From contig NZ_LIVT01000007.1 of NCBI RefSeq assembly GCF_001905905.1, positions 1 through 64,000 on the forward strand: a DNA stretch of 64,000 nt, in the 5' to 3' direction. Origin of the DNA: Streptomyces sp. CB02366 (GTDB lineage Bacteria > Actinomycetota > Actinomycetes > Streptomycetales > Streptomycetaceae). Under the pieces are notes generated by a model. That model saw only the letters and a program-made list of their open reading frames with translations. It was not told where the DNA came from and did no database searches. The translations under genes were made by a program, and so were the position numbers. This document shows, piece by piece, positions 34,708 to 44,155 of the stretch; position 1 is the stretch's first letter, and each line of letters opens with the position of its first letter.

Positions 34708-35931
34708 TCACGCCGCGTCGGCGACGACCGGCCGCACCCGGACGGCCGCACTCCACGCCCGGTGCTGAGCCAGCTCCGCCGTCGCCCCCTCTGCCAGCAC
34801 CATCCCCGTACAGCCGCGCTGGTCGTTCACGTACGACACGCTCTCGCCGGGTTCGCGCACCGGGAACCACTCCACCGACCCGGGAAACGCCCCGAGCTCG
34901 TCGAGTCCGAGCCAGCCCGTGAGCACCCCGGGCCGCTCGGCGTACACCAGGACGAAACCGTACGCCGGGCCTTCGGCGTCGAGCGGGGCGTCCAACAACG
35001 CCGGGCGGCGGCCGAGTGCCTCGTCCACCATCGCGGTGTAGACATTGGTCCGCAGCGTCCGGCACAGCACCTCGCCGACCAGCGCCCCGCCGATCCTGCG
35101 GTTGATCTCCACCAGCTCCGGGCCGTCGGCCGTCAGGATGAACTCCACGTGGGCGAAACCCCGTTCGTGCCCGGCCGCCGCCAGGACCCGGCCCACCCAC
35201 ACCTCGATCCCGGCCTGCTCCTCCTCGGGCAGCGCCACCGGGAACGCCGCCGCCTCCTCCCGTACCACCGCCGCCCGGGACGTCTGGCGGCTCAGCACCC
35301 CCAGGAGCCGGGTGGCGCCGTCCCAGCTGAGGGATTCGGCGCTGTACAGCGGGCCGGCGAGGAACGCCTCGGCGAACAGGGCGCCGGACAGCCGCTGCCG
35401 GCCGGCCTCCGCCACCGCCCGGTGCAGGGCCTCCTCGTCGTGCACGATCCACACGGCGCGCGAGGAGGTGCCCGCCGAGTCCTTCAGGACGGCGGGCAGC
35501 CCGACCGTCCGCAGCACCGCCTCCGCCCCCTCGGCGCCCGGCGGGACGGCCACGGCCGTGCCGCGGCTCAACCCCCGCGCGTGCAGCGCCTGCCGGACCG
35601 CGCACTTGTCGCGCAGCAGCCGTACGGCCGAGGGGTCGGCGCCCGGCAGCCCGAGCCGGGCCGCCAGCTCCGCGGCCGGCAGGCTCCAGGTGTCCGTCGT
35701 GTTGATCAGCCCGGCCAGGTCCGGCACGGCGGCCAGCGCCCGGCGGACGGCCTCGGGGTCGTCCGTGTCCACGTCCACGACGTCCAGCGCGTCCGGCCGC
35801 AGGACCGCCAGCTCGTGCCGGTAGAACGAGCGGTCGCCGGTCAGCAGGCACAGCCGGTGCCCCGCCCCGGCGGCGGCCTCCGCCATCCGGCCCAGGCCGA
35901 AGGAGAGGGACTCCAGTGCGGCGATCGTCAT
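34708..35931 (-). CDS. ATP-grasp ligase of the amino-acid ligase type
   Basis: A 407-residue ATP-grasp enzyme. The N-terminal part (to about 110) resembles the preATP domain of BacD/carnosine-synthase-like ligases, with LINTTDTWSLPAAELAARLG and LRDKCAVRQALHARG. The ATP-binding Lys is in PAVLKDSAGTSSRAVW, and the metal-binding end of the domain is FAHVEFILTADGPELVEINR with RIGGALVGEVL. Such enzymes join a carboxylate to an amine, often making dipeptides or amides. The ATG overlaps the PLP-enzyme stop codon (4 bases). Context with a cysteine-synthase-like enzyme suggests it couples an unusual amino acid. Confidence 0.85.
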   Translation of the reverse strand: MTIAALESLSFGLGRMAEAAAGAGHRLCLLTGDRSFYRHELAVLRPDALDVVDVDTDDPEAVRRALAAVPDLAGLINTTDTWSLPAAELAARLGLPGADPSAVRLLRDKCAVRQALHARGLSRGTAVAVPPGAEGAEAVLRTVGLPAVLKDSAGTSSRAVWIVHDEEALHRAVAEAGRQRLSGALFAEAFLAGPLYSAESLSWDGATRLLGVLSRQTSRAAVVREEAAAFPVALPEEEQAGIEVWVGRVLAAAGHERGFAHVEFILTADGPELVEINRRIGGALVGEVLCRTLRTNVYTAMVDEALGRRPALLDAPLDAEGPAYGFVLVYAERPGVLTGWLGLDELGAFPGSVEWFPVREPGESVSYVNDQRGCTGMVLAEGATAELAQHRAWSAAVRVRPVVADAA

Positions 35932-37106
35932 GGCAGCAGCTCCACGGTGGTCGCGGGGGAGGGGACGGCGCCCTCGGCGGTCTTCCCGTCGCCCTCGGCG
36001 GGCCGGTCGCCCTCGGTGGTCCGCGCGCCCGGCGGAGCGGCGCGTCCCGCCCACTCCATCACGGACCACGGCGGTCGCAGGGCGGCCGGCGAGGCGATGG
36101 CACGGGGGCGCAGTCCAGCCGGGTCCAGGGCCTCGGCGTGGCGGGCGAACACCCGCTCCGTGTACCGGTGCCCGGTGTCGGCGCCCAGCACCAGATGCAG
36201 CCGTCCGGGATGGCGGGCCGCCTCCCAGGAGGCCGCGAGGTGGGCCGCTCCGGTGGACAGGCCGGCGAACACCGCGTGTTCGCGCAGCAGTCCCACGGCC
36301 CCGGCCATCGCATGGCGGAAGTCGAGCCAGTGGACGGTGTCGTACAGCTCGTGGCGGACGTTCCCGAACGGGATCGAGCTGCCGATGCCCGCGATGATCG
36401 CCTCCGGGTCCTCGAACCGCTCGCTCCCGAAGGTCACGCTGCCGAACGGCTGGATGCCCACCAGCCGCACCGACCGCCCCGACTCCCGCAGCGCGCGGGC
36501 CAGTCCACCGGTCGACGCACCCGTGCCCACCGCGCCGACCACGGTCAGCGGCCCCTCGGGCAGCGCCCCGGCCAGGAGCTCCGCGAACTCCCGGTACCCC
36601 TCGTGGTGGACCCCGTCGTGGTACTGCCGCATCCAGTGGAAGTCCGGCCGCTCGGCCAGCAGGCGGCGGACGTGGCGGACCCGCGACTCCTGGTCCAGGC
36701 GCAGGCTCCGGGAGGGCGGCATGGCGTCGACCGTCGCGCCCAGGATCTCCAACTGCGCCCGCGTGGCGGCGTCCACGGTGGTGGAGGCGACGATGCGGCA
36801 CCGCAGCCCGTAGCGGTGGCAGGCCATGGCGAGGGCCAGCGCGTAGATCCCGCTGGAGCTGTCCACCAGGGTCTGCCCGGGAACCACCCGGCCGCGGCGC
36901 AGCAGCGAGCGGACCGCGCCGAGAGCCGCGTACACCTTCATCGTCTCGAAACGGGCGAGGACGACGTCGCCGCTCAGCCGGATCAGATCCGGGGTCTTGA
37001 CCGCGTCGGTGATGTGCTCGTGGATCGCGGCGGGGGCGGTCCGGGGTCCGGAGGCGTCCCGCGGCCCCGACGCGGAGCGCGGACGGGCGCCGGGACCGGC
37101 CCTCAT
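35928..37106 (-). CDS. PLP-dependent cysteine-synthase-like enzyme
   Basis: A 392-residue fold-type II PLP enzyme. The candidate Schiff-base Lys is residue 57 in ARFETMKVYAALGA. The substrate loop, TSGNTG in cysteine synthases, is altered to SSSGIYAL (83-90), losing the Asn that normally contacts the PLP ring. The phosphate-binding loop GTGASTGGLARAL and RLVGIQPFGSV are present, as is VFAGLSTGAAHLAAS. SbnA-like members of this group make 2,3-diaminopropionate or other beta-substituted alanines. The first 28 residues and last 30 are disordered. It overlaps both its neighbours by 4 bases. The fold is secure; the reaction is open. Confidence 0.82.
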   Translation of the reverse strand: MRAGPGARPRSASGPRDASGPRTAPAAIHEHITDAVKTPDLIRLSGDVVLARFETMKVYAALGAVRSLLRRGRVVPGQTLVDSSSGIYALALAMACHRYGLRCRIVASTTVDAATRAQLEILGATVDAMPPSRSLRLDQESRVRHVRRLLAERPDFHWMRQYHDGVHHEGYREFAELLAGALPEGPLTVVGAVGTGASTGGLARALRESGRSVRLVGIQPFGSVTFGSERFEDPEAIIAGIGSSIPFGNVRHELYDTVHWLDFRHAMAGAVGLLREHAVFAGLSTGAAHLAASWEAARHPGRLHLVLGADTGHRYTERVFARHAEALDPAGLRPRAIASPAALRPPWSVMEWAGRAAPPGARTTEGDRPAEGDGKTAEGAVPSPATTVELLP

Positions 37107-37843
37107 GCGCGCCTCCCGCGCACGACGAGCCGGTCCGAACGCTGGTCGTAGCCGGACGCGTCGAACCCGCCGAAGCACTCCACCCCGGTGAAGCCCGCCT
37201 CCTCGAAGAGGGCGTGCAGCTCGGCCGCCGAGTAGAGCCAGGAGGTGAGGGACGCCGTCCGCGCCGTCGTGCCGCGCACCAGTGTCCAGTCGGTGCGCAG
37301 CCGCCGCCAGCTGTCGAGGACGGTGTCGCGCTGGACGACGTAGGAACCGTCCGGCAGGTCCACCGCCTGGGGCCGGCCGATCCAGCCCGCCAGCACTTCC
37401 TTGCCCATCACGTCCACCAGGAGCCGACCGCCCGGGGCGAGGCTCTCGTACGCGTTGCGCAGCACCCGGAGGTTGTCCTCGGCCGCGTCGAAGTAACCGA
37501 AGGAGGTGAAGACGTTCAGCACCACGTCGAAGGAGTCCGGTTCCCGGTACGTGAGCATGTCGGCCCGCTCCAGCCGGGCCTTCGCCCCCGCCGCGTCGCA
37601 GGCGGCGCGGGCCCTCTCCAGCATCGAGGGCGACAGGTCGACCCCCGTCACCTCGTAGCCCCGGGCGGCCAGCGGCACCACGAAGAGGCCCGGCCCGCAG
37701 CACAGGTCCAGCACTCTCGTGCCGGGCGGGAAGTCCAGCAGGGGGGAGCCCGCGACCAGGGCGGCCGCCGACTCGGCCCGCGCGGGTGGGAACATCGTCG
37801 GGGCGAAGTCGGACCAGAGCGCGTCGTCCTCGTACCAGTGCAT
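37103..37843 (-). CDS. Class I SAM-dependent methyltransferase
   Basis: A 246-residue methyltransferase. The SAM-binding motif I is VLDLCCGPGLFVVPLAARGY (about 45-64), followed by VTGVDLSPSMLERAR, acidic motif II, ADML, and FDVVLNVFTSFGYF and LAPGGRLLVDVMG motifs. It begins the four-gene operon and overlaps the PLP-enzyme gene by 4 bases. The protein looks like a small-molecule N- or O-methyltransferase rather than an rRNA enzyme. The ATG at 37843 has GAGGC close by and GGAG slightly further upstream. Confidence 0.88.
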   Translation of the reverse strand: MHWYEDDALWSDFAPTMFPPARAESAAALVAGSPLLDFPPGTRVLDLCCGPGLFVVPLAARGYEVTGVDLSPSMLERARAACDAAGAKARLERADMLTYREPDSFDVVLNVFTSFGYFDAAEDNLRVLRNAYESLAPGGRLLVDVMGKEVLAGWIGRPQAVDLPDGSYVVQRDTVLDSWRRLRTDWTLVRGTTARTASLTSWLYSAAELHALFEEAGFTGVECFGGFDASGYDQRSDRLVVRGRRA

Positions 37844-38094
37844 GCCTCGCGGTCTCCTCACGGGCCCAGAGCCTGTCTGCCGTCCCTCCAGTAGTCGGCC
37901 GCCGCCGCCGGGGAGTTCCCCCCTGTCCGCCGCCCCCTTCCCGCGCCTCACCGGCGGGCCCCGGGCGGTGTGCAGGCGACGTAACCGTCGCCGCCCGCCC
38001 GGTGTCATCCCCGGGTAACGGGCTCTTCCTAGATTCGGGAGCGACCGCCGCCCGACCCGCGCTCCTTTGGGAACGCCCGCCCCGAAGGGCCTCC

Positions 38095-41000
38095 ATGACC
38101 GCGCCGACCCCGCCGGACGCCCCCGCCACCGACCGGGTGCGCACGGTCTGCTCGTACTGCGGTGTCGGCTGCGGGATCGTCCTCGACGTCGCTATCGGCC
38201 CCGACGGCCGCCGCACCGTCGTCAAGGCGTCCGGCGACAAGGAACACCCCTCGAACGCCGGCCGGCTCTGCACCAAGGGCGCGACCGGGGCCGACCTCCT
38301 CGCCGCCCCCGGCCGGCTGACCACCGCCCTGGCCCGCTCCGGGCGGGGCGAACAGCCCGCCCCGCTCGCCCGGGACGCCGCCGTCGCGGAGACCGCGCGC
38401 CGGCTGCGGTCCGTGCTGGACGCCCACGGTCCGGACGCGATCGCCCTCTACGTCTCCGGGCAGATGTCGCTGGAGGCGCAGTACCTGGCCAACAAACTGG
38501 CCAAGGGCTTCATCCGGACCACCGCCATCGAGTCCAACTCCCGTCTCTGCATGGCGAGTGCGGGCAGCGGCTACAAGCTGTCCCTCGGCGCGGACGGCCC
38601 GCCCGGCTCCTACGACGACCTCGCCCGCGCCGACGTCTTCCTCGTCATCGGCGCCAACATGGCCGACTGCCATCCCATCCTCTTCCTGCGGATGATGGAG
38701 CGCGTCAAGGCGGGCGCGAAACTGATCGTCGTCGACCCCCGGTACAACGCCACCGCCGCCAAGGCCGACCTGTACCTGCGTATCCGGCCCGGCACCGACC
38801 TGGCGCTCCTCAACGGGCTGCTGCACCTCCTCGTCGAGAACGGGCACACCGACCCGGAGTTCATCTTCGAACACACCGAGGGCTGGGAGCGGATGCCCGC
38901 CTTCCTCCGCGACTACCCGCCCGCCGCGGTGGCGGAGACCACCGGCATCCCCGAGGAGGACATCCGGCGGGCCGCCCGCTGGATCGGCGAGGCGGGCGAC
39001 TGGACGAGCTGCTGGACGATGGGGCTCAACCAGTCCACCCACGGCACGTGGAACACCAACGCGCTGATCAACCTGCACCTGGCGACCGGCGCGATCTGCC
39101 GCCCCGGCAGCGGCCCGTTCTCGCTCACCGGCCAGCCCAACGCCATGGGCGGCCGGGAGATGGGCTACATGGGCCCCGGGCTCCCCGGCCAGCGATCGCT
39201 CCTGGTCGAGGAGGACCGCGCCTTCACCGAGGAGCTGTGGGGCATCCCGCCCGGCACCCTGCGCGCGGACGGCCCGGGCGGCGGCACCGTCGAGATGTTC
39301 CGGCGCATGGCGGAGGGGGAGATCAAGGCGTGCTGGATCATCTGCACCAACCCGGTCGCCTCGGTCGCCAACCGCCGCACCGTCGTCGAAGGGCTGGAGG
39401 CCGCCGAACTCGTCGTCACCCAGGACGTGTTCGCCGAGACCGAGACCAACGCGTACGCCGACATCGTCCTGCCCGCCGCGCTCTGGGCCGAGTCCGAGGG
39501 CGTCATGGTCAACTCCGAGCGCACCCTCACCCTGTCCCGCCGGGCCGTGGACCCACCCGGCGAGGCGTGGCCGGACTGGCGGATCATCGCGGCGGTCGCC
39601 CGCGCCATGGGGTACGAGGACGCCTTCGACTACACCTGCGCCGAGGAGGTCTTCGCCGAGATCACCCGCGCGTGGAACCCGCGCACCGGCTACGACCTGC
39701 GCGGCATCACTTACGAGAGGCTGCGCGCGACCCCCGTCCAGTGGCCGAGCTCCGATACCGGGGGGCCCGCCCGCAACCCCGTACGCTACCTCGGCGACGG
39801 CGTCGGCCGGGAGCAGGCCGTACGGCCCGAGGGGAGCGTGCCGAAGCTCGTCTTCCCCACACCGAGCGGCCGGGCGGTCTTCCACGCGCGCCCGCACCTG
39901 CCGCCGGCCGAGATGCCCGACGACGACTTCCCGTTCGTCCTGAACACCGGGCGGCTCCAGCACCAGTGGCACACGCTCACCAAGACGGCGAAGATCGGCA
40001 GGCTGAACCGGCTCGACCCGGGCCCGTTCATCGAGATCCACCCGGACGACGCGGCCGCCCTGGGCATCGCGGAGGGCGACGGCGTCGAGGCCGCGTCGCG
40101 GCGCGGCCGGGCGGTGCTCCCGGCCCGCATCACCGAACGGGTGCGGGCGGGGGAGTGCTTCGCCCCTTTCCACTGGAACGATCTGTTCGGCGAGTACCTG
40201 GGGGTGAACGCCGTGACCAACGACGCGGTCGACCCGATCTCCTTCCAGCCGGAGCTGAAGGTGTGCGCGGTACGGCTGGCGAGGGTGGCCGCCCCCGCCG
40301 TACGCTCCGCTCCCACTGCCGCCGTTCCCACTGCCACCGCCCTCACCGCCGCCGAGCGGCCCGCGCCCGCGGGGGTGTTCGGCCTCGTGGACGCCCCGGC
40401 TCCGGCGGGCGGTACGGGGCCGGCGAGCGCCCTGGGGCCGGCGGACACGGCCCCGCCCCTCCTCACCGGAGCCGAACGCCGCTATCTCGCCGGATTCCTC
40501 GCGGGGCTGGGGGAGCGCCCCTCGGGCATTCCGGTGCTCCCGGCGGGCGCCCCGTTCGCCCCGGACCACGCGCTGTGGGTCAACGGAATGCTGGCGGGAG
40601 CCCACTCCCGGCTCCCGGAGCCGCGGAACCCGGCGACCGCCCCCGCGGCGCCGGCGAGCACCCCGCCCGAGCAGGGCCGCCCGGTCCTCGTGCTCTGGGC
40701 CTCGCAGACCGGCAACGCCGAGGAGGCCGCGGCGACGGCGGCCCGGACGCTGGCCGACGAGGGGTACCGCACCACGCTCCTCGGCATGGACGACGCAACG
40801 CCCCAGGCTCTGCCGCGCCCCGCCGACCTCCTCGTCGTCACCAGCACCTTCGGCGACGGCGACGCCCCCGACAACGGCTCCGGCTTCTGGGAGTCGCTGA
40901 ACACCCCCGGAGCGCCGCGGCTGGAGGGCCTGCGCTACGCCGTCCTCGCGCTCGGCGACTCCTCGTACGACGACTTCTGCGGCCACGGCCGCCGACTGGA

Positions 41001-42384
41001 CGAACGGCTGGGCGAGCTGGGCGCGGAGCGGCTCGTCCCCCGCACCGACTGCGAACCCGAGTACGAACAGCCCTTCGAACAGTGGCTCAAGGAGATCCGG
41101 ACGGCGCTGGAGGCGGAGGCAGGGCCGAACCCCCGGACCGCGACCGCCCCCACGATCGCGACCGCCTCCACGACCGGGGCCGCCCCCACGACCGCCGCCG
41201 GGACCGGGACGACGCCCTCGGCCGGTACCCCCGCCACGACGCCGCCCGCCCCCGCCCACCCCGCCCGGCCCGCGCCCGTCACCGCCCTCCTCACCGGGAA
41301 CCGCCTGCTGAGCCTGCCCGGAGCGGCGAAGGAGGTCCGCGCCTTCACGATCGACACGCGGCACGCCGACACCCCCCTGACCTACACGGCCGGGGACGCC
41401 CTCGGCGTGCAGCCCCTCAACTGCCCCGGCCTGGTGGCCGAATGGCTCGACGCCACCGGCCTCGACCCCGCCGCCGAGGTGGAGGTCCCCGGCCACGGCC
41501 CGGTCGCGATGGGCGAAGCCCTGCACCGCCACCTCGACATCACCCGCGTCACCCCGGACCTGCTGCGCCTGGTCGCGGACCGGACCGGGGACCGGGTGCT
41601 GAGGAAGCTGCTGCGCCCCGACAACAAGGGCGAGCGGGACCGGTGGGCCTGGGGGCGGCAGGCCGTCGACGTCCTCGCCGAACACCCGGTACGGGCCACG
41701 GCCGCGACCTGGGCCGAGGTGCTGGGGCCGCTCCGCCCCCGGCTGTACTCCATCGCCTCCAGCCCGCTCGCGGACCCCCACCGGATGCGGCTGACCGTCT
41801 CCGTGGTCCGCTACGAGAGCCGCCTCGGGCGGATGCGCAAGGGCGTGGCCTCCGCGTTCCTGGCCGACGCCGGCCCCGACAGCCCGCTGCCCGTGTTCGT
41901 CCGGCGCAACGACCGCTTCGGCCCGCCCGCCGACCCGGCCACCCCGATGATCATGATCGGCCCCGGGACCGGGATCGCCCCGTTCCTCGGCTTCCTGGAG
42001 GAGCGGCGGGCGCTCGGGCACTCGGGCGCCAACTGGCTGTTCTTCGGCGAGCAGCACCGGGCCACGGACTTCTACTACCGCGAAGAACTCGACGCCCTGA
42101 TCCGCTCGGGCACCCTCACCCGGCTGGACACCGCCTTCTCCCGGGACCAGCGCGCCAAGGTCTACGTCCAGGACCGGATGCGCGAGCACGGGGCCCGGCT
42201 CTGGTCCTGGCTCCGCGACGGCGCCCACCTCTACGTCTGCGGCGACGCCTCCCGCATGGCCAAGGACGTGGACCGGGCGCTGCGCGACATCGCCGTGGCC
42301 CACGGCGGACTCGCCCCCGAAGCCGCCGCCGCGCAGGTGAAGCGGCTAGCCTCGGACCGCCGATACGTACGTGACGTGTACTGA
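38095..42384 (+). CDS. Bifunctional nitrate reductase / sulfite-reductase-type flavoprotein
   Basis: This 1429-residue fusion probably reduces nitrate to nitrite for assimilation. The N-terminal molybdopterin oxidoreductase (about 15-720) starts with a 4Fe-4S site (Cys19, 22, 26 and 59; CSYCGVGC and LCTKG) and has MASAGSGYK, GANMADCHP and QPNAMGGREMGYMG. A Pro/Ala linker leads to a flavodoxin-like FMN domain (from about 863, WASQTGNAEEAA, TSTFGDGDAPD), a second linker with repeated TTA(A/T) motifs, and a CysJ-type FAD/NADPH module (LYSIASSPL near 1216, GPGTGIAPFLGF near 1287, VCGDASRMAKDVDRAL, final RDVY). Electrons thus flow NADPH-FAD-FMN-FeS-Mo within one chain. Upstream, two GTAAC elements at about 37980 and 38018 may belong to nitrogen control. 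Terminal neighbours do not include nitrite reductase. Confidence 0.93.
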   Translation: MTAPTPPDAPATDRVRTVCSYCGVGCGIVLDVAIGPDGRRTVVKASGDKEHPSNAGRLCTKGATGADLLAAPGRLTTALARSGRGEQPAPLARDAAVAETARRLRSVLDAHGPDAIALYVSGQMSLEAQYLANKLAKGFIRTTAIESNSRLCMASAGSGYKLSLGADGPPGSYDDLARADVFLVIGANMADCHPILFLRMMERVKAGAKLIVVDPRYNATAAKADLYLRIRPGTDLALLNGLLHLLVENGHTDPEFIFEHTEGWERMPAFLRDYPPAAVAETTGIPEEDIRRAARWIGEAGDWTSCWTMGLNQSTHGTWNTNALINLHLATGAICRPGSGPFSLTGQPNAMGGREMGYMGPGLPGQRSLLVEEDRAFTEELWGIPPGTLRADGPGGGTVEMFRRMAEGEIKACWIICTNPVASVANRRTVVEGLEAAELVVTQDVFAETETNAYADIVLPAALWAESEGVMVNSERTLTLSRRAVDPPGEAWPDWRIIAAVARAMGYEDAFDYTCAEEVFAEITRAWNPRTGYDLRGITYERLRATPVQWPSSDTGGPARNPVRYLGDGVGREQAVRPEGSVPKLVFPTPSGRAVFHARPHLPPAEMPDDDFPFVLNTGRLQHQWHTLTKTAKIGRLNRLDPGPFIEIHPDDAAALGIAEGDGVEAASRRGRAVLPARITERVRAGECFAPFHWNDLFGEYLGVNAVTNDAVDPISFQPELKVCAVRLARVAAPAVRSAPTAAVPTATALTAAERPAPAGVFGLVDAPAPAGGTGPASALGPADTAPPLLTGAERRYLAGFLAGLGERPSGIPVLPAGAPFAPDHALWVNGMLAGAHSRLPEPRNPATAPAAPASTPPEQGRPVLVLWASQTGNAEEAAATAARTLADEGYRTTLLGMDDATPQALPRPADLLVVTSTFGDGDAPDNGSGFWESLNTPGAPRLEGLRYAVLALGDSSYDDFCGHGRRLDERLGELGAERLVPRTDCEPEYEQPFEQWLKEIRTALEAEAGPNPRTATAPTIATASTTGAAPTTAAGTGTTPSAGTPATTPPAPAHPARPAPVTALLTGNRLLSLPGAAKEVRAFTIDTRHADTPLTYTAGDALGVQPLNCPGLVAEWLDATGLDPAAEVEVPGHGPVAMGEALHRHLDITRVTPDLLRLVADRTGDRVLRKLLRPDNKGERDRWAWGRQAVDVLAEHPVRATAATWAEVLGPLRPRLYSIASSPLADPHRMRLTVSVVRYESRLGRMRKGVASAFLADAGPDSPLPVFVRRNDRFGPPADPATPMIMIGPGTGIAPFLGFLEERRALGHSGANWLFFGEQHRATDFYYREELDALIRSGTLTRLDTAFSRDQRAKVYVQDRMREHGARLWSWLRDGAHLYVCGDASRMAKDVDRALRDIAVAHGGLAPEAAAAQVKRLASDRRYVRDVY

Positions 42385-42400
42385 ACGAGGGAGCACGGCG

Positions 42401-42967
42401 ATGACCTGGGCGGACGTACCCGTGGACACCGGCTCACCGGCGGCGGGCGCGGTCCTGCTGACCGGCGTCCCCGGCAGCGGCAAGAGCACGGTGGCCCCCG
42501 CGCTCGCCGCCCGGTTCGCCGCCGCCGCCCACATCGAGGTGGACGGGCTCCAGGAGCTCATCGTCTCCGGCGGCCGGTGGCCCACGCCCGAGGGGGACCG
42601 GGAGGCGGACCGGCAGATCTTCCTCCGTGCCCGCAACGCCTGCCTGCTGGCGGGCAGTTTCGCCGCCGCGGGTTTTCTGCCCGTCATCGACGACGTCGTC
42701 GTACGCCGTGCCCACCGGGACTTCTACCGCGCCGCGTTCACCGCCGGACCGCTGCACGTCGTGGTCCTGGCGCCGGGCGCGGCGAAGGCCGGGGAGCGCA
42801 ACCTCGGCCGGGACAAGAGGCTGACGACGGACTGGTCCCCGTTGGACGCGGTGATGCGCGACGAGTTGGCCGACGAGAAGATCTGGATCGACAACGCGGA
42901 GCTGACCGTGGACGAGACGGTCGACGCGGTCCTGGCCGCCACCGGTCTGATGCCCCCGGGGCCCTGA
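42401..42967 (+). CDS. P-loop phosphotransferase/kinase-like protein
   Basis: A 188-residue P-loop NTPase with Walker A GVPGSGKSTVAPALAARF near residue 22 and a helical-beta pattern like AAA_33/chloramphenicol-phosphotransferase proteins: HIEVDGLQELI, VIDDVVVRRAHRDFYR and LHVVVLAPGAAKAGERNLGR. A possible lid Arg cluster is RNLGRDKR. Such proteins phosphorylate small molecules or act as nucleotide-dependent accessory proteins. The ATG lies 16 bases after the reductase stop with GAGGGAG upstream, so it is likely cotranscribed with it. No substrate is known. Confidence 0.8.
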   Translation: MTWADVPVDTGSPAAGAVLLTGVPGSGKSTVAPALAARFAAAAHIEVDGLQELIVSGGRWPTPEGDREADRQIFLRARNACLLAGSFAAAGFLPVIDDVVVRRAHRDFYRAAFTAGPLHVVVLAPGAAKAGERNLGRDKRLTTDWSPLDAVMRDELADEKIWIDNAELTVDETVDAVLAATGLMPPGP

Positions 42968-43065
42968 GCCACGGCCACCGGAACGTCGGTATCAGCATCG
43001 ATGTCAGACCCCCGCCGTACGGTGAGGACATCTATCCGCGCTGCTGGCTGCTGCGCTGCTGGATC

Positions 43066-43093
43066 GCCCCGCCCGGCTGCTCCCGGGCGGGGC
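43066..43093. terminator. Bidirectional terminator
   Basis: A perfect 11-bp stem (GCCCCGCCCGG and its complement) around a 6-base loop sits between the convergent P-loop protein gene and uppP. Confidence 0.7.
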
Positions 43094-43107
43094 GCACACC
43101 CGCCGGG

Positions 43108-43980
43108 TCAGCCCGCCGACTCGCCCGCGTGCGGACTCAGCGCACCGGTCCAGATCAGCGCGAAGATGACGATGCCGAGCAGGATGCGGTAGATCACGAA
43201 CGGCATGAAGGACTTCGTGGTGATGAACTTCATGAACCAGGCGATGACGGCGTAGCCGACGAAGAAGGCCACCAGGGTCGCGAAGACGGTCGGGCCCCAG
43301 GAGACGTGTCCCTCGCCCACGTCCTTGAGCTCGTAGGCGCCCGAGGCGAGCACGGCGGGGATCGCCAGGAGGAACGAGTAGCGGGCGGCCGACTCGCGGG
43401 TGTAGCCCATCAGCAGGCCGCCGCTGATCGTGGCGCCCGAGCGGGAGACGCCGGGGATCAGCGCCATCGCCTGGCAGACCCCGTAGATCAGGCCGTCCTT
43501 GACCCCCAGGTCCTTGAGCGTCTTGCGCTCCTTCGCCACGCGGTGCCTGCCGCCCGTCTCGTCCCGTGCGGCCAGCCGGTCCGCGACGCCCAGCACGACG
43601 CCCATGACGATCAGCGTCGTCGCGATCAGCCGCAGATCACGGAAGGGGCCCTCGATCTGGTCCTTGAGCGTGAGGCCCAGCACGCCGATCGGGATCGAGC
43701 CGACGATGACCAGCCAACCCATCTGGGCGTCGTGGTCGCCGCGCATCGTACGGTCCGTCAGGGAGCGGAACCAGGCGGACAGGATGCGGGCGATGTCCTT
43801 GCGGAAGTAGATGAGCACCGCGGTCTCGGTGCCGATCTGGGTGATCGCGGTGAACGCCGCCCCCGGGTCGTGCCAGCCGGCGAACGCGGCCGTCAGCCGC
43901 AGGTGCGCGCTGGAGGAGATCGGCAGGAACTCGGTGAGTCCCTGGACGAGTCCCAGGACGAATGATTCGAACCAGCTCAT
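43108..43980 (-). CDS. uppP: Undecaprenyl-diphosphatase
   Basis: A 290-residue integral membrane protein that dephosphorylates undecaprenyl diphosphate to recycle the lipid carrier for peptidoglycan, and confers bacitracin tolerance. The catalytic motifs are GLTEFLPISSSAHL near the start and PGVSRSGATISGGLLMG in the second half; about eight helices are predictable, including GILIVIFAL-like IRLLLGIVIFALIW at the end. The ATG at 43980 gives the usual start MSWFESFVLGLVQG. It is transcribed away from the TVP38 protein gene, which ends 175 bases upstream on the same strand. Confidence 0.95.
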   Translation of the reverse strand: MSWFESFVLGLVQGLTEFLPISSSAHLRLTAAFAGWHDPGAAFTAITQIGTETAVLIYFRKDIARILSAWFRSLTDRTMRGDHDAQMGWLVIVGSIPIGVLGLTLKDQIEGPFRDLRLIATTLIVMGVVLGVADRLAARDETGGRHRVAKERKTLKDLGVKDGLIYGVCQAMALIPGVSRSGATISGGLLMGYTRESAARYSFLLAIPAVLASGAYELKDVGEGHVSWGPTVFATLVAFFVGYAVIAWFMKFITTKSFMPFVIYRILLGIVIFALIWTGALSPHAGESAG

Positions 43981-44155
43981 GGGGGTTAGGCCATCCCGGA
44001 GGTGATCGTGCACCGGCCGCGGACTGCTGGCCCGCCGGCCGCGTGCACAGTGCAGAGTGCGGTCAAGGATCAAGGACATCGAGGTCGCGGGCAGCGTATC
44101 GCCCGAAGGTGAACGCCAGGCCGACTGCGCCGGTCGTCCACGTGCCGTCGTGCGC

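Noticed and set aside
37786..38094. An in-frame upstream extension of the nitrate reductase gene by 103 codons.
   Set aside because: The extension crosses the methyltransferase gene start, is Arg/Pro nonsense, and the family starts right before the Fe-S motif. The ATG at 38095 is better placed.
38029..42303. A 1424-codon reverse frame opposite the nitrate reductase fusion.
   Set aside because: The forward frame has complete Fe-S, molybdopterin, FMN, FAD and NADPH motifs; the reverse one has none.
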